Assembly (NCBI GenBank): GCA_044870295.1
Contig: JBIOYQ010000130.1
Span: 1 to 8,489, forward strand
DNA: 8,489 nt
Direction of reading: 5' to 3'
DNA from: AC-52 sp044870295
Lineage (GTDB): Bacteria > Actinomycetota > UBA4738
Below, piece by piece: positions 7,399 through 8,489 of this stretch. Under the pieces are notes generated by a model that was not told the origin of the DNA, ran no database searches, and saw nothing but the letters and a program-made list of their open reading frames with translations. How positions within the stretch are numbered: position 1 is the first letter of the stretch; each line of letters starts with the position of its first letter. The position numbers and the translations under genes were made by a program.

Positions 7399-8007
7399 TC
7401 ATTTGCCGAAGACTCGGTAGTAGAGGTAGGCGAAGGTCTCCCGCGTGTAGCCGGACAGGCGCGTCGACTGGCTTCTTGCGGCGGAGTGCCATGTCGCCGA
7501 CACGTACGCCTCGATCCCGAGGTCCCGAGCCATCCGGCGGATCCGCAGGTTGTGCCACGGATCGGAGACCAGGAACGCGCTGCGGAGCCCGGTCGCCTTC
7601 ATGTAGGCCGCCGCGGCCTGGAGGCTCTCGAGGGTCGAGTTTCCCTGGGGCTCCGCGACGACGGCGGTGCTGGGGAGCCCCTGGGACAGGAGCCATGCCC
7701 GGCCGGCGTCCGCCTCCGTCGTCCTGTCCCCTGCCTGCCGGCCACCGAGGACCAGGATCCTGGGGGCGAATCCCTTGTTGAACAGCAGCTCCGCCTGCTC
7801 GAGGCGACCCTGGAAGGTGGGCGACGGCGTTCCGTTGTACTCGGCGGCCCCGAGGACCGCGATGAGGTCGGCGTGGCCCACCCGACGGGCCTCGTCGTGG
7901 TGTGCCGCGCGCCACACCGCCACCGCGGTCGCCAGGAGGAGGCCGACAGCAGCCAGGATGGTGACGATCCCCGCGATGAGGATGGGATGGCGCTTCACGA
8001 ACCCCAC
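7399..8007 (-). CDS. YdcF/SanA-type DUF218 membrane-anchored protein
   Basis: This 202-residue protein has one N-terminal membrane segment (about residues 9-32) after a short positive start (FVKRHP), followed by a DUF218 domain outside the membrane. Family marks are AVLGAAEYNGTPSPTFQGRL (50-69), ILVLGGRQAGDRTTEAD (84-100), the EPQGNSTLESLQAA stretch (119-132), LVSDPWHNLRIRRMAR (146-161) and the final TRETFAYLYYRVFG. DUF218 proteins such as SanA, ElyC and YdcF are tied to cell-envelope integrity and peptidoglycan or carrier-lipid metabolism, but their biochemical activity is poorly defined. The GTG start has no ribosome binding site; TACATT is 6 bases upstream, so a leaderless mRNA is likely. 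GTG 7998 is a possible alternative start. The gene lies 36 bases after the upstream gene's stop and 31 before dgt. Confidence 0.9.
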   Translation of the reverse strand: MGFVKRHPILIAGIVTILAAVGLLLATAVAVWRAAHHDEARRVGHADLIAVLGAAEYNGTPSPTFQGRLEQAELLFNKGFAPRILVLGGRQAGDRTTEADAGRAWLLSQGLPSTAVVAEPQGNSTLESLQAAAAYMKATGLRSAFLVSDPWHNLRIRRMARDLGIEAYVSATWHSAARSQSTRLSGYTRETFAYLYYRVFGK

Positions 8008-8013
8008 GCGCCG

Positions 8014-8022
8014 AATGTAGCA
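8014..8022 (-). promoter_or_regulatory. Extended -10 element upstream of the DUF218 gene
   Basis: On the minus strand TGCTACATT ends exactly 6 bases before the GTG at 8007, placing transcription start at or next to the start codon. It has the TG of extended -10 promoters and no clear -35 partner. Confidence 0.45.
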
Positions 8023-8043
8023 AGGGTGCGAACCCGGGGCTCC

Positions 8044-8489
8044 TCACCCCGCCTCCGCCCGTCGGAAGATGGTGACGCCCGACCCGTCCGCCACCATCAG
8101 GTAGATCGCGCCGTCGGGGCCCACGGCGAGGTGGCGATGCTGCAACTCGCTGGAGATGCCCGGATCCGCCACCCGCTCCCACAGCATCGCCGACCGGCCG
8201 ATCCGGAACAGCCAGTGGCCACCTCCGTACCGCTCTGCGTCCCGCGGCCGCGTCGGGGCGATGGACGCGTACAAGAGGACGTTCTCGCCGACGGGCAGCG
8301 GCTCCCCCAACCCCACCTGCGCCGGGACCGAGAGCGTCCGGGTTGCGTCGTGCGCGATCAGCTCGAACTGCACCGGTTGCACGGAGGAGTATTCGGTCGA
8401 AGAGAACCGCAGATCGAAGTCCTGGTCGCCACTGGGGTGAGCGGGATGTTCCGATCGGACGGCGTCGAACCACAGACCGCCCCTGCCGA
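8044..8489 (-). CDS. Predicted beta-propeller-like protein, 3' part
   Basis: The minus-strand frame is open from the window edge to the TGA at 8044-8046, giving 147 visible residues. The N-terminus lies outside the window, so the GTG at 8382 is probably internal. Sequence before it (WFDAVRSEHPAHPSG, DFDLRFSSTEYSS) reads as ordinary coding sequence. The C-terminal part has blade-like stretches: GGGHWLFRIGRSAMLWERV, and HLAVGPDGAIYLMVADGSG followed by VTIFRR. The last is the 'xxVxPDGxIYxx' pattern of NHL- or SMP-30-like propellers. No enzyme motif is seen. Thirty-six bases separate it from the DUF218 gene, so the two may be linked, although the latter seems to have its own promoter. Function unknown. 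Confidence 0.65.
   Translation of the reverse strand, partial: GRGGLWFDAVRSEHPAHPSGDQDFDLRFSSTEYSSVQPVQFELIAHDATRTLSVPAQVGLGEPLPVGENVLLYASIAPTRPRDAERYGGGHWLFRIGRSAMLWERVADPGISSELQHRHLAVGPDGAIYLMVADGSGVTIFRRAEAG

Noticed and set aside
8044..8382. Full-length short gene starting at GTG 8382
   Set aside because: The same frame stays open and protein-like to the window edge, and GTG 8382 has no start signal, so the visible part is the end of a longer gene.
7355..8473. Long open minus-strand frame of 372 codons across the DUF218 gene and its upstream neighbour
   Set aside because: Its product is dominated by Arg, Pro and Gly with no family motif. It overlaps a well-supported DUF218 gene and a propeller-like frame, so it is a GC-rich shadow.

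Overview
The window is GC-rich and looks like a chromosomal piece of an actinobacterium, probably from an uncultivated lineage. Three things suggest this: a HrdB/SigA-type principal sigma factor, a dgt-dnaG pair, and small actinobacterial-type genes with GTG or TTG starts. The assignment is inferred from gene content and sequence style; no database search was made.

Left part (1 to about 2010, plus strand): surface or envelope genes. The window opens in the 3' end of an FG-GAP repeat protein. A probably exported protein follows, built almost entirely of six kelch-type blades and with only two cysteines, one at each end of the propeller. After a 229-base gap comes a small membrane protein of unknown function. 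The next 315 bases (2010-2324) hold no convincing gene. They contain a possible decayed minus-strand coding remnant that runs into the end of the membrane-protein gene.

Middle part (2325-2963): two minus-strand tRNA genes, one with anticodon CAT (Met, or possibly Ile2) and one with GTT (Asn). Both lack an encoded CCA. They are followed by a plus-strand gene for a small YtxH-like protein with a strong ribosome binding site. That gene converges on rpoD with only 6 bases between the stop codons.

Right part (2970-8489, minus strand): reading in the direction of transcription, the 3' end of a predicted beta-propeller protein, a membrane-anchored YdcF/SanA-type DUF218 protein, dgt (dNTP triphosphohydrolase), dnaG (primase) and rpoD (principal sigma factor). 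The dgt-dnaG-rpoD cluster joins nucleotide-pool control, replication priming and transcription initiation, and recalls the dnaG-rpoD part of the enterobacterial macromolecular synthesis operon. A hairpin lies between dnaG and rpoD.

Several start sites are preceded by the same extended -10-like sequence (TGCTACNNT or close), 6 to 8 bases before a GTG start without a Shine-Dalgarno sequence, which suggests leaderless mRNAs. I see no mobile element, CRISPR array, defence system or clearly new system. The most notable points are the atypical insert in RpoD, the repeated leaderless-promoter pattern, the cysteine-bracketed kelch propeller and the possible decayed gene.
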